Assembly: GCA_963805525.1 (NCBI GenBank)
Contig: CAWDUT010000004.1
Span: 930,001 to 994,000 of the forward strand
From: DASQFQ01 sp963805525
GTDB taxonomy: Bacteria > Actinomycetota > Thermoleophilia > Solirubrobacterales > Solirubrobacteraceae
DNA length: 64,000 nucleotides
Direction of reading: 5' to 3'
The position numbers were made by a program, and so were the translations under genes. Below the pieces are notes generated by a model. That model made no database searches. It worked only from the letters and a program-made list of their open reading frames with translations, and was not told the DNA's origin. This document shows positions 8,354 through 16,028 of the stretch, piece after piece; within the stretch, counting starts at the first letter, position 1, and the number at the start of each line of letters is the position of its first letter.

Positions 8354-9133
8354 TTACGCCAGCTCCGCTGCCACGCGCGGGCGACGCAGCGAGCGGAACA
8401 TCCGGTAGCTGCCGAGCAGCAGGAAGACGCCGAACCCGGTGCGGAGCACCTCCACCGGCACCGCGAAGGCCACGAACGCGCCGGGGATCGCGAACAGCAT
8501 CCCGACGAGGCCCGCCTGGAGCCCCTGCCGCGGCGCCAGCGTGCCCTGGCGGCCGTGCTGGATGGCGCCGACCACGACCGTGGGGATCGTGGCCGTGATC
8601 GCGATCCCCTGGGCCAAGACCTGGTCGACGCCGATGGCGGCGAAGACGGCGATGGCGATCGCGCCGCCGCCGACGCCGAGCAGCCCGGCGAGGAAGCCGC
8701 CCTGGACGCCGAGGTAGACCAGCAGCACCACGTGCAGCGCGTCGAGCGGGAGGTCCTCCTTGCCGGCGCCGAAGCCGAGCGGGACGACCAGTCGCAGCCC
8801 GAACACGAGCGTGAGGATGGCCATGAACATGCGCAGCGCACGCTCTGACACCCGCGCGTTGACGCGCGCGCCGAGCACGGCGCCGGCGAGGCTCCCGATC
8901 ACGAAGATCGCGCTCGCCTCCGGGTCGAAGGCGCCCCCGGGCGCCACCGCATACGTGATCGCGGCCACGATCGCGATCGGGAGGATCGCCACGAGCGAGG
9001 TGCCGGACGCGGTGTGGCGGTCGAGCCCCGCCGCCCAGATCAGGCCCGGCACGAGGATGATCCCGCCGCCGATGCCGAGCAGGCCCGACAGCAGGCCCGC
9101 GGCGCCGCCGACGAGCGCCAGCCGGCGGGTCAC
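8354..9133 (-). CDS. TSUP (TauE/SafE) family membrane transporter
   Basis: A 259-residue sulfite/organosulfonate-exporter-like permease with the family's duplicated half: AAGLLSGLLGIGGGIILVPG near the N-terminus and GFLAGLLGVGGGAIAIAV in the second half, each starting a four-helix bundle. About 8 membrane helices. The substrate is unknown; related proteins move sulfite, sulfoacetate or other small anions. The GTG start at 9133 overlaps the ispD stop by 4 bp (GTGA), so it is translated behind ispD although functionally unrelated to it. Confidence 0.9.
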   Translation of the reverse strand: MTRRLALVGGAAGLLSGLLGIGGGIILVPGLIWAAGLDRHTASGTSLVAILPIAIVAAITYAVAPGGAFDPEASAIFVIGSLAGAVLGARVNARVSERALRMFMAILTLVFGLRLVVPLGFGAGKEDLPLDALHVVLLVYLGVQGGFLAGLLGVGGGAIAIAVFAAIGVDQVLAQGIAITATIPTVVVGAIQHGRQGTLAPRQGLQAGLVGMLFAIPGAFVAFAVPVEVLRTGFGVFLLLGSYRMFRSLRRPRVAAELA

Positions 9134-9777
9134 GCGCGCCGCTCGCCCAGCAGCAGCGCGGCGACCTTGAGGTCGTGCGGCGTGGTGACCTTGAAGTTCT
9201 CCGGCGTCGACTCGACGATCCGCACCCTGCCGCCGGCCTGCTCGACGAGCCAGGCGTCGTCGGTGGCGCGCGCGAGCGTCGCGGGGTCGCAGTCGAGCGC
9301 GCGCTGGAGGACGGCGCGGCGGAACGCCTGCGGCGTCTGGATCGCCCACAGGCGCGAGCGGTCCAGCGTGGCGGTCACGAGGAGGTCGTCGCCGGCCTCC
9401 TTGGTCGTGTCGGGCACGCGCGCGGCCACGATCGCCGCGTCGGCGTCGCCGAGCGCCGCCAGCGCGTCCGTGAAGTGCTGCGGGCGGACGAGCGGCCGCG
9501 CCGCGTCGTGGACGACGACCGCCTCGCCGGGGGGCGCCGCCGCGAGCGCGCGCCGCACCGACTCCGACCGCGTCGCGCCGCCCTCGACGCCGATGCAGCC
9601 CGCGGGCGCGGCCTCGCCGGCCGGGACCGCGACCACGATCTCGTCGATCCCCGCGGCGCGCAGGGCATCGATGCTCCACTCGAGCATCGGGCGACCGGCG
9701 AGAACGACGAACGCCTTGGGTCGGTCAGACCCAAGGCGTTCGCCACTCCCCGCGGCCACCAGGAGGGCGACCGCCAC
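9130..9777 (-). CDS. ispD: 2-C-methyl-D-erythritol 4-phosphate cytidylyltransferase
   Basis: Third MEP-pathway enzyme; it makes CDP-ME from MEP and CTP. 215 residues. The CTP-binding P-loop-like signature is LLVAAGSGERLG with DRPKAF. Then follow VVVHDAARPLV, the AIQTPQAF segment and TDDAWLVEQAGG, all conserved. The GTG at 9777 is chosen because it opens the first strand (VAVALLVAAG) and is preceded by a G-run; the frame stays open further upstream into the carD end but that stretch is not protein-like. It lies 22 bp after carD. A perfect 15-bp inverted repeat is built into codons 13-24. Confidence 0.96.
   Translation of the reverse strand: MAVALLVAAGSGERLGSDRPKAFVVLAGRPMLEWSIDALRAAGIDEIVVAVPAGEAAPAGCIGVEGGATRSESVRRALAAAPPGEAVVVHDAARPLVRPQHFTDALAALGDADAAIVAARVPDTTKEAGDDLLVTATLDRSRLWAIQTPQAFRRAVLQRALDCDPATLARATDDAWLVEQAGGRVRIVESTPENFKVTTPHDLKVAALLLGERRA
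9708..9742. repeat. Perfect 15-bp inverted repeat inside ispD
   Basis: Arms 9708-9722 and 9728-9742 are exact reverse complements around a 5-nt loop. The element lies about 35 nt inside ispD and uses codons CTT, TCT and CCC that are scarce in neighbouring genes. The transcript could form a very stable hairpin just after translation start. Confidence 0.9.
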
Positions 9778-9799
9778 GTTCCAGTCCCCCCGGGACTTT

Positions 9800-10366
9800 C
9801 TAGACGCCCGCCAGCTTCTCCTCGCCGGAGCGCTGGAGGAGGTGGTCGAGGTGCTCCTCGGCCTGCTCCTCACCCATCTCGAGCGCGTACATCAGCTCGG
9901 ACGCGAGGATCTTCTTCGCGCGGGTGAACATCTGCTTCTCACCCGTGGAGAGACCCTTGTCCTGCTCGCGGATGGCGAGGTTGCGGACGACCTCGGCGAG
10001 CTCGTAGATGTCTCCGGTCTTGATCTTGTCCCGGTTGTGCTTGAAACGGCGGTTCCAGTTCTTCGGCATCTCCGAGACGTCGTCGGAGAGCACGGAAAGA
10101 ACCTTCTTCACGGTCTCCTCGTCGATGACGCGGCGGAGGCCGGCCTTGCCGGCGTTCTCACACGGCACCATCACGGTCATGTCGTTGTGAAGAATCTTGA
10201 TCGTGAGGTACTGGCGCTTCTCTCCGAGGATGTCCTTCTCTTCCTTCTTGATGACCTGACCCGCACCGTGGTGCGGATAGACCACGTTGTCACCGACGGC
10301 GAAATCGATGCATTCGATCTCACGGCTGATGTCGAGGTCTTCGAGGTTCTCGGTATCGGTGCTGAT
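9800..10366 (-). CDS. carD: CarD-like RNA polymerase-binding regulator
   Basis: Essential actinobacterial regulator that binds the RNA polymerase beta subunit and stabilises the open promoter complex, chiefly at rRNA promoters. The RNAP-interaction domain begins FAVGDNVVYPHHGAGQV and the C-terminal helical DNA-binding part includes EMPKNWNRRFKHNRDKI. The only ordinary in-frame start is GTG at 10285, which would delete the conserved FxVGD strand. The frame is open upstream to an ATC at 10366 placed 5 nt after a perfect AGGAGG, giving 188 residues. I take ATC as the likely start; if wrong, the gene is 9800-10285. It sits in the disA-carD-ispD string. Confidence 0.93.
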   Translation of the reverse strand: MSTDTENLEDLDISREIECIDFAVGDNVVYPHHGAGQVIKKEEKDILGEKRQYLTIKILHNDMTVMVPCENAGKAGLRRVIDEETVKKVLSVLSDDVSEMPKNWNRRFKHNRDKIKTGDIYELAEVVRNLAIREQDKGLSTGEKQMFTRAKKILASELMYALEMGEEQAEEHLDHLLQRSGEEKLAGV

Positions 10367-10371
10367 GGTGC

Positions 10372-10377
10372 CCTCCT
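10372..10377 (-). promoter_or_regulatory. Ribosome-binding site that decides the carD start
   Basis: AGGAGG on the minus strand, followed by 5 nt and ATC in the carD frame. No ATG, GTG or TTG lies at a usable distance in that frame, which argues for ATC initiation. Confidence 0.65.
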
Positions 10378-10417
10378 ATGTCGGGTCAGCCCGGTGGGGC
10401 TGCCAACGGATGTGCTT

Positions 10418-11530
10418 CTAGGTCTGCAGGTAGCGATCCACGAGGTTGATCTCCTGCAACCGGCGAAGGCCCTCGCGGATGTCCTTCGCACGGATCTCTC
10501 CCACGCCCTCGACGGACTCGAGCTCCGGGTCCGTCGCGGCGAGGATCTCGTCGAGCCCGCGGAACTCGCGGACGATGTTCTGCACGACGAGACGGGGAAG
10601 TCTGGGGATGCGGCCGAGGATGCGGAAGCCCCGCGGCGACACCGGGTAGTCGAGCGTGTTGACCTTGCGGTCGTAGCCGAGCAGCTCGGCCAGGCGCCCG
10701 AAGTCGAGCAGGTCCTGGTGGCTGAGGCGGGCGATGCCGTCGAGCGCGACGGCGAAGGCGTCGTCCACCGGGTCGGCGAGGTAGTCGTGCAGCAGCGCGG
10801 CCTTGTCGGCGGCGACGCCGACCATCGTCTCCTCGAGCTGCATCTCGATCAGCCGGCCCTCGGTGCCGAGCTCGACGATGTAGCGCTCGATCTCGACCGC
10901 CATGCGGGTCACGAGCTCGGCGCGCTGGAGGACGGTGAGGACGTCGTGGAGGGTGACGCCGCCCTCGAACTCGAGCGCGGTCAGGCGGGTCGAGACCTGG
11001 TCGAGGCGGGTGCGGTACTTGTCGAGGGTCGCGAGCGCCTGGTTGGCCTTGGCCAGGACCGCGGGGATCTCCTCGAGGATGTACTTGGCGCCGTCGACGT
11101 AGAGCGAGACGACCTCGCGCCGCTCGGAGATGGCGATCACGAGCGCGTCGGTCTGCTTCGACACGCGCTCGGCCGTGCGGTGGCGGGTGCCCGTCTCGGC
11201 CGTGAGGATCGTCGGGTCCGGCATCAGCTGGACGTTGGCCCAGGCGATCTTGCTCGCCGACGAGTTGAGGGAGATCGCGCCGTCCATCTTCGCGAGCTGG
11301 TAGAGCAGCTGCGGCGTGTAGTCGACGTCGAGCTTGATGCCGCCCGAGAACATGAACGAGAGCTCGTCGGGGTCGCTGATGACGATCAGGCCGCCGGTGC
11401 GAGCGTGCACGATGTTGTCGATGCCTTCGCGCACTGCTGAGCCCGGTGCGACCATCTCGAGCGCCTTCACAAGCCTGGGCTCCTGCCGCGCTTCGAGCTC
11501 GATGAGCTCTTCCCCTGATCGCGGCGGCAT
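10418..11530 (-). CDS. disA: DNA integrity scanning diadenylate cyclase
   Basis: Makes cyclic di-AMP from two ATP and pauses on branched DNA. 370 residues in three parts: the DAC domain (about 1-150) with the DGA motif (KMDGAISL) and the RHR motif (GTRHRTAER); a helical spine (about 150-290); and a C-terminal helix-hairpin-helix DNA-binding domain (ELESVEGVGEIRAKDIREG). All catalytic motifs are intact. TAGAAT 8 nt before the ATG suggests a near-leaderless transcript. It is normally beside radA; here 3.1 kb of other DNA separates them. It stops 51 nt before the presumed carD start. Confidence 0.97.
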   Translation of the reverse strand: MPPRSGEELIELEARQEPRLVKALEMVAPGSAVREGIDNIVHARTGGLIVISDPDELSFMFSGGIKLDVDYTPQLLYQLAKMDGAISLNSSASKIAWANVQLMPDPTILTAETGTRHRTAERVSKQTDALVIAISERREVVSLYVDGAKYILEEIPAVLAKANQALATLDKYRTRLDQVSTRLTALEFEGGVTLHDVLTVLQRAELVTRMAVEIERYIVELGTEGRLIEMQLEETMVGVAADKAALLHDYLADPVDDAFAVALDGIARLSHQDLLDFGRLAELLGYDRKVNTLDYPVSPRGFRILGRIPRLPRLVVQNIVREFRGLDEILAATDPELESVEGVGEIRAKDIREGLRRLQEINLVDRYLQT

Positions 11531-11538
11531 CAGTAGCC

Positions 11539-11544
11539 ATTCTA
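11539..11544 (-). promoter_or_regulatory. Probable -10 element of disA
   Basis: TAGAAT ends 8 nt before the disA ATG; no ribosome-binding site is visible. It fits the near-leaderless pattern seen at many unit-first genes in this window. Confidence 0.45.
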
Positions 11545-11667
11545 GCAGCGTTAGCTTCCCGTAATGTAGGCAAAACCCCTGCTGTAGAGCGGAATCTCAG
11601 GCTTGACGATGAGTTGTGAAGCTGCTACGCGACCGCTTCCGGTGCGTTGCGGCCATTCCTTCACGGC

Positions 11668-13209
11668 ATGCGTTTCACACGCGGGATCGGCTGGGTCGGC
11701 GCCGTGCTCGCGCTGGCCGTGGCCGTGGCGCTCTTCACGCGCTTCAGCTTCGACGACACGATGCGCCGCGACGAGGCGATCTACGCCTACGGCGGGCAGC
11801 AGCTCGCGGCGGGCGTGCCGCTCTACCGGGGGATCTTCGACCCCAAGACGCCTCTGGCGCAGGCGCTGGCGGGCGCGGCGGCGGCTCTGGCGCCGGGGCG
11901 GGGGTTCGCGGACGTCCACGCGATCCGCGTGGCGTTCTTCGTCGCGGCGTGCCTGAGCGTCGTCGCGGTCTACTGGCTGGGGCTCGTGCTGTCGGGCTCG
12001 CCGCTGGCGGCGCTGCTGGGGGCGACCGTGTTCGCGTCGTTCCGGTCGTTCGCGCTCGACGCCGTGGGCGGGCCGGACGCGAAGACGCCGGGGATCCTGT
12101 TCGCGGTGGTCGCTTTGGCGCTGCTGGTGCGCCGGAGATGGTTCTGGGGAGCGCTGGCGGGCTCGCTGGCGGCGCTGGTGTGGCAGCCGTTCGCGGTCTA
12201 TCCCCTGGTGGCGCTGGGGGCGGCGTTCGCGGGCGCACGGTGGCGGGGCGTGCGCTCCTCGTTGGCCGGCGCGGCGCTGCCGTTCGTGGTGTGCGTGGCG
12301 TGGTTGTGGGGCGCGGGCGCGTTGCCGGCCGCGGTCGAGGCGACGGTGACGTATCCGCTGTACGGGGTGGAGCGGGTGCCGGAGACGCTGGGCGCACGCG
12401 CCGCCCACATCGCGGGCGAGGTCGCGTCCGGCTACCGCGTGAGCGCGTGGCTGCTCGTGGCGGGCCTGATCGCGGTGACCGCGGTGATCGTGCTCCGCCG
12501 GGCGTGGATCCTCGCGGCGTCGCTGATCCCGATCGTCGTGTTCTCGCTCCACGACTTCCAGGGCACCGCGGACGCGTACCCGCTGCTGCCCTACGCCGCG
12601 GTCGGGATCGCGGGGGCGTGCGCGCTGCTGACCGGCCGCCTGCGCGCGGTGATCGGCGGGGTGGCGGTCGCCGGCGTCCTCGTCATGAGCTTCACGATCT
12701 TCTCCGGGCACCGCGGGCGCGACACCGCGCTGCTGCGCGAGCGCGCGCGGGCGCTGTCGGTCGAGCGGTTGCTCGACCCCGGCGAGCACTTCGAGGCGCT
12801 GGGCGACCCGCTGTCGCTCGTGCTGACCGGGACGCGGGATCCGACGCGCTTCGTCTACCTCTCGGAGGGCGTCGGCGACTGGGCGGTGCGGCACGAGTTC
12901 GGCGGCTTCGAGGGCTTCGCGGCCGGCATCCGGGCGCGGCGGCCCGCGGTCGTGGTGGTCGACGCGTGGACCGGGCCTTTGGCGGTGCGGACCGAGCGCT
13001 GGCTGAAGCTGCGCTACCTCCCGGACTGCATGGGCGACTGGCTGCTGTTCCTGGCGCCCGGCGTACGCGAGCGGGCGGCCCTGCGGGGCGTCCCGCTCGA
13101 GCGCCCCTGGCACCTCTCGTGCCGCCGGGGGGGGGGTGGGGGGTGTAGCGGGGAGGTGTGCGCGCTGGTGGTGTGGACGTTGGTAGTGTGCGTGGTGTGG
13201 TGTACGTAG
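11668..13209 (+). CDS. GT-C/ArnT-like membrane glycosyltransferase-like protein
   Basis: About 513 residues, with some 10 hydrophobic helices. After TM1 comes a luminal-type loop RFSFDDTMRRDEAIYAYGG; the acidic DDT and DEA pairs match the position where dolichyl/polyprenyl-phosphate mannosyltransferase-like (GT39/83) proteins bind metal and donor. Membrane sugar or arabinose transfer from a polyprenyl-phosphate donor is therefore likely but unproven. ATG 11668 is preferred; a TTG at 11647 is in frame. The last 30 residues after a 10-G run (GGGGGCSGE, then CVVWCT) are low-complexity and unlike the rest; a 1-nt change in the run would end the protein at 13148. It is one of the genes that split disA from radA. 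Confidence 0.75.
   Translation: MRFTRGIGWVGAVLALAVAVALFTRFSFDDTMRRDEAIYAYGGQQLAAGVPLYRGIFDPKTPLAQALAGAAAALAPGRGFADVHAIRVAFFVAACLSVVAVYWLGLVLSGSPLAALLGATVFASFRSFALDAVGGPDAKTPGILFAVVALALLVRRRWFWGALAGSLAALVWQPFAVYPLVALGAAFAGARWRGVRSSLAGAALPFVVCVAWLWGAGALPAAVEATVTYPLYGVERVPETLGARAAHIAGEVASGYRVSAWLLVAGLIAVTAVIVLRRAWILAASLIPIVVFSLHDFQGTADAYPLLPYAAVGIAGACALLTGRLRAVIGGVAVAGVLVMSFTIFSGHRGRDTALLRERARALSVERLLDPGEHFEALGDPLSLVLTGTRDPTRFVYLSEGVGDWAVRHEFGGFEGFAAGIRARRPAVVVVDAWTGPLAVRTERWLKLRYLPDCMGDWLLFLAPGVRERAALRGVPLERPWHLSCRRGGGGGCSGEVCALVVWTLVVCVVWCT
13127..13143. repeat. Poly-G tract at the 3' end of the membrane glycosyltransferase gene
   Basis: Ten G in a row (13127-13136), one T, then six G. The reading frame after the tract decides whether the protein ends at TAG 13146-13148 or continues to 13209. 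It is a plausible slippage or sequencing-error site. Confidence 0.85.
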
Positions 13210-14105
13210 TTGGGTGCGGGGGTGTGCTCGTGATGGTGTTCACTGTGCCTCGGGTACGTGGTGTGTAGTGTCGGTAGCTCGGTGTCCACGTGCATCGCGC
13301 GCTCGCGTAGTGTTCACGCGGTGCACGCGCTGTGAGCAGTGCAGTGCGTTTGACGATGTTTCGGTGTGTGTAGCACGAGTCTGGTTGTCGCTCGCGCAGC
13401 GCGGTGTTGACGTGTGTGTGCCGCGTGTTGAGTGGTGAGATCTCACGTCTCGCGCGCGCGATCTGTGACGTCGCCGGCACTGGGCGAGCGCCGCGTCAGC
13501 CGCTGACGTGATCGGTGGCGTGTTCGCTCCAGCGTTGCGTGCGCAGTCATGGCAGCGCCTCACCGGTCTCGTCCAGCTAGCAGCTCACGGGTGAACCCGT
13601 ACCCTGCTTGCGTTCGGCGCCGCGCCCTCCTTCTCGGTATGGACCTCGACGAGTGCTGTCGAAGTCCGGACATCCGCCGTGCGCTCGCCCACGCCGTCAC
13701 GCTCGCGCGCCGCCGCCCTGGCCGCCTGGATCTGCGCGCGCCATCGACGCCGATCGCGTGCAGCAGCCGCGCGCAGTCGAGTGCGAGGCGACGCCGAACA
13801 AGCCGCTGATCGGCCAGCGCGCCGAGGTCCGAAACGCATCGCCGCCGTCGATCAGCATCACCGCAGATCGACGAGCACCCCGCCCGGGGCGTGTGTCGGC
13901 GCGATGCAGATGTCCAACCGTGACAACGCCGCGTGACACCCAACCGGCCGGCCAACGCGCCGCCAGCACGGTCCCCGACGCGACACCAAGCGCGCGCGTC
14001 GGCCGAACGGCAAGCGATCGAGTGGTGTGATGCTTCACCTGCAAGATGATGATTGAGGGGATGCAGCTGAAAGGCATTTGAGGAGAAGAGGAAGGGAGGA
14101 GAGAA
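13210..14105. other. Gene-free region of unusual base composition
   Basis: About 900 bp with no convincing gene. The first part (about 13149-13540) is G/T-rich on the plus strand with many alternating purine-pyrimidine runs (TGTGTGTG, CGCGCGCG) and the hexamer/octamer GTGTTCAC twice, unlike any other sequence in the window. From 13545 to 14030 ordinary G+C-rich sequence resumes. Short open frames on both strands there have biased, Arg/Ser/Pro-rich translations and no family resemblance; a decayed minus-strand gene is possible (fragments such as LVEVHTEKEG) but not provable. A 25-nt pure purine tract (about 14080-14104) ends the region just past the PPOX stop. Confidence 0.7.
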
Positions 14106-14600
14106 CTAGGGCGCGGAGTACGTGAACATCCGCTCCGCGTCGATGCGGGCGTAGGCGGGCCCGGAGTCCATGAACGACGCCCAGCTCTCGCCGTAGCGGG
14201 GCACGTAGACGTCGAGCAGCGCCTGGCGAACCGGGCCGCTTGAGACGTCGATCGGCACGGCGCGGCCGTGCACGGTGACCGACAGCTCCTCGCCGGGGAG
14301 GTGGGTGGCGCTGACGGCCGGCCGCGCGCGGATGTGGCGGAAGCGGATCGAGTCCGGTGCCGAGCCGAACACGAACGCGCCGCGGAAGAAGATCGAGTCG
14401 ACGGGCCCGACGATCGGGCGGCCGTCTTTGGTGGTGGTCGCGAGCGCGAGCAGGACCATGCCCTGCAGCCGCTCGGCGACCTGCTCGGCGGTGAGCCGCT
14501 TGTCGGGCGTGTGGATGCGCAGCAGGTGCTCGCCGGCGGCGGCGTAGCTGGCGTCGAGGAGCCGCTGAAGGGCGGCAAGGTCTTCCGGCGTCTCTTGCAT
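14106..14600 (-). CDS. Pyridoxamine 5'-phosphate oxidase family (split-barrel flavin-binding) protein
   Basis: 164 residues with the split-beta-barrel layout of PNPOx-like proteins: LLALATTTKDGRPIVGPVDS is the typical first hairpin, then AFVFGSAPDSIRFRHIRARP, where Arg/Ser residues usually contact FMN or F420 phosphate, and a strand ELSVTVHGRAVPID. Such proteins reduce or oxidise small molecules with FMN or F420, or bind heme; the cofactor is not determinable here. A good ribosome-binding site (GGAGAGG) precedes the ATG. It follows radA by 22 bp on the same strand, so it may share the radA transcript. Confidence 0.85.
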   Translation of the reverse strand: MQETPEDLAALQRLLDASYAAAGEHLLRIHTPDKRLTAEQVAERLQGMVLLALATTTKDGRPIVGPVDSIFFRGAFVFGSAPDSIRFRHIRARPAVSATHLPGEELSVTVHGRAVPIDVSSGPVRQALLDVYVPRYGESWASFMDSGPAYARIDAERMFTYSAP

Positions 14601-14622
14601 CAGGCCTCTCCGAGGGCGCGCA

Positions 14623-15993
14623 TCATGCCGCCCGCGGCCTCGCCGCCTCCCTCTCCCCTCGCGGCAGGACGGCGCGGATCGCCGCCCGCAGGGTCTTGGC
14701 GCCGGGATCGATCACGGGCGTCAGCCCGAACTTGACCGCCTCGGCCTGGCGCCGGTCGGGGTGGGCTACCGAGCGCAGCTCGCCGCTGAGGCCGAGCTCG
14801 CCGAAGCACGCCACCGGCCGCTCGCCGTCACCGGCCACGACGCCGCGCTGGGCGCTCGCCACCGCGAGCGCGACCGCGAGGTCGGCGCCGGGCTCGTCGA
14901 CCCGCACGCCGCCGGCGACGTTGACGAACACGTCGGCGCTCCCGGTCCCGACCCCCGCGTGCCGCGCGAGCACGGCGAGCACCAGCGCGAGGCGGTTGCG
15001 GTCGATCCCGTTGGCGATCCGGCGCGGCGGCACGAGCTCCGACGGCGAGACGAGCGCCTGCACCTCGACCAGCAGCGGCCGCGAGCCCTCCATGGCGGCG
15101 AGCACGACGCTGCCGGGCGCGCGCGTGGCCTCGCCGACGAAGCGCGCCGACGCGTCCACCACCTCGACCAGCCCGCCGTCGGCCATCTCGAACACGCCGG
15201 CCTCGTTGGTCGAGCCGAAGCGGTTCTTGAGCGCGCGCAGGGTGCGATAGGTCCGCTCCCGCTCGCCCTCGAACTGGAGCACGCAGTCGACGAGGTGCTC
15301 GAGCACGCGCGGGCCGGCCAGCGCGCCCTCCTTGGTGACGTGGCCGACGAGCAGCACGGCGATGTTGCGCGCCTTCGCGAGCCGCGTGATCCGGTCGGCG
15401 ACCTCGCGCACCTGGCCGACCGAGCCGGCCGCGCCGGTCAGCTCCGCGGCGTGCAGCGTCTGCACCGAGTCGATGACGCAGACCTCGGGCCGCTCGGCGT
15501 CGAGCGTCGCCACCACCGTCTCCAGGTCGGTCTCCGCCACCACCGGCACCTGCAGCGCGGCGCCGGGGAGGCGCTCGGCGCGCAGCTTGATCTGCGCCGC
15601 CGACTCCTCGCCGGAGACGTAGAGCGTGCGGCGGCCGGCGCCGGCGAGGTTGCCGAGCGCCATCGAGGTCAGCGTCGACTTGCCGATGCCGGGCGAGCCG
15701 CCGAGCAGCACGAGCGAGCCGGGCACCAATCCGCCGCCGAGCACGCGGTCGAGCTCCCCGATCCCGGTCTTCAGCCGCGGGATCGTCGGCGCCTCGACGT
15801 CCGCGAGCGTGACCGGTTTGACGGCCCTGCCGGACGAGGGGGCGGCCCGGCCACCGCGAGCGCCCGGGGAGGCGGAGGGCCGGACTTCCTCGTTGAGCGT
15901 GTTCCACTCGCCGCAGCCCGGGCACTGGCCCATCCACTTGGCCGAGGAGTGGGCGCAGGCCGCGCAGACGAAGTGGCTTACGGCACGAGCCAT
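14623..15993 (-). CDS. radA: DNA repair protein RadA (Sms)
   Basis: RecA-like branch-migration ATPase in homologous recombination. 456 residues: an N-terminal C4 zinc finger (FVCAACA and QCPGCGEW), the RecA core with Walker A GGSPGIGKST and Walker B region VCVIDSVQTL, the RadA-specific KNRFGS motif (LKNRFGSTNEAG), and a C-terminal Lon-protease-like domain (DVFVNVAGGVRVDEPGADLA). The ATG at 15993 is set by the zinc finger. The same frame is open far upstream, but only as an antisense-like by-product of the neighbouring gene. Its classic partner disA lies 3.1 kb downstream beyond inserted DNA. Confidence 0.97.
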   Translation of the reverse strand: MARAVSHFVCAACAHSSAKWMGQCPGCGEWNTLNEEVRPSASPGARGGRAAPSSGRAVKPVTLADVEAPTIPRLKTGIGELDRVLGGGLVPGSLVLLGGSPGIGKSTLTSMALGNLAGAGRRTLYVSGEESAAQIKLRAERLPGAALQVPVVAETDLETVVATLDAERPEVCVIDSVQTLHAAELTGAAGSVGQVREVADRITRLAKARNIAVLLVGHVTKEGALAGPRVLEHLVDCVLQFEGERERTYRTLRALKNRFGSTNEAGVFEMADGGLVEVVDASARFVGEATRAPGSVVLAAMEGSRPLLVEVQALVSPSELVPPRRIANGIDRNRLALVLAVLARHAGVGTGSADVFVNVAGGVRVDEPGADLAVALAVASAQRGVVAGDGERPVACFGELGLSGELRSVAHPDRRQAEAVKFGLTPVIDPGAKTLRAAIRAVLPRGEREAARPRAA

Positions 15994-16028
15994 CAGACGG
16001 GTCCGGCGGTTGTGATCACCGCCTGAAT

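Noticed and set aside
13549..13955. Several 60-140-codon frames on both strands of the gene-free region
   Set aside because: Arg/Ser/Pro-rich translations, no start signals, mutual overlap and no family resemblance.
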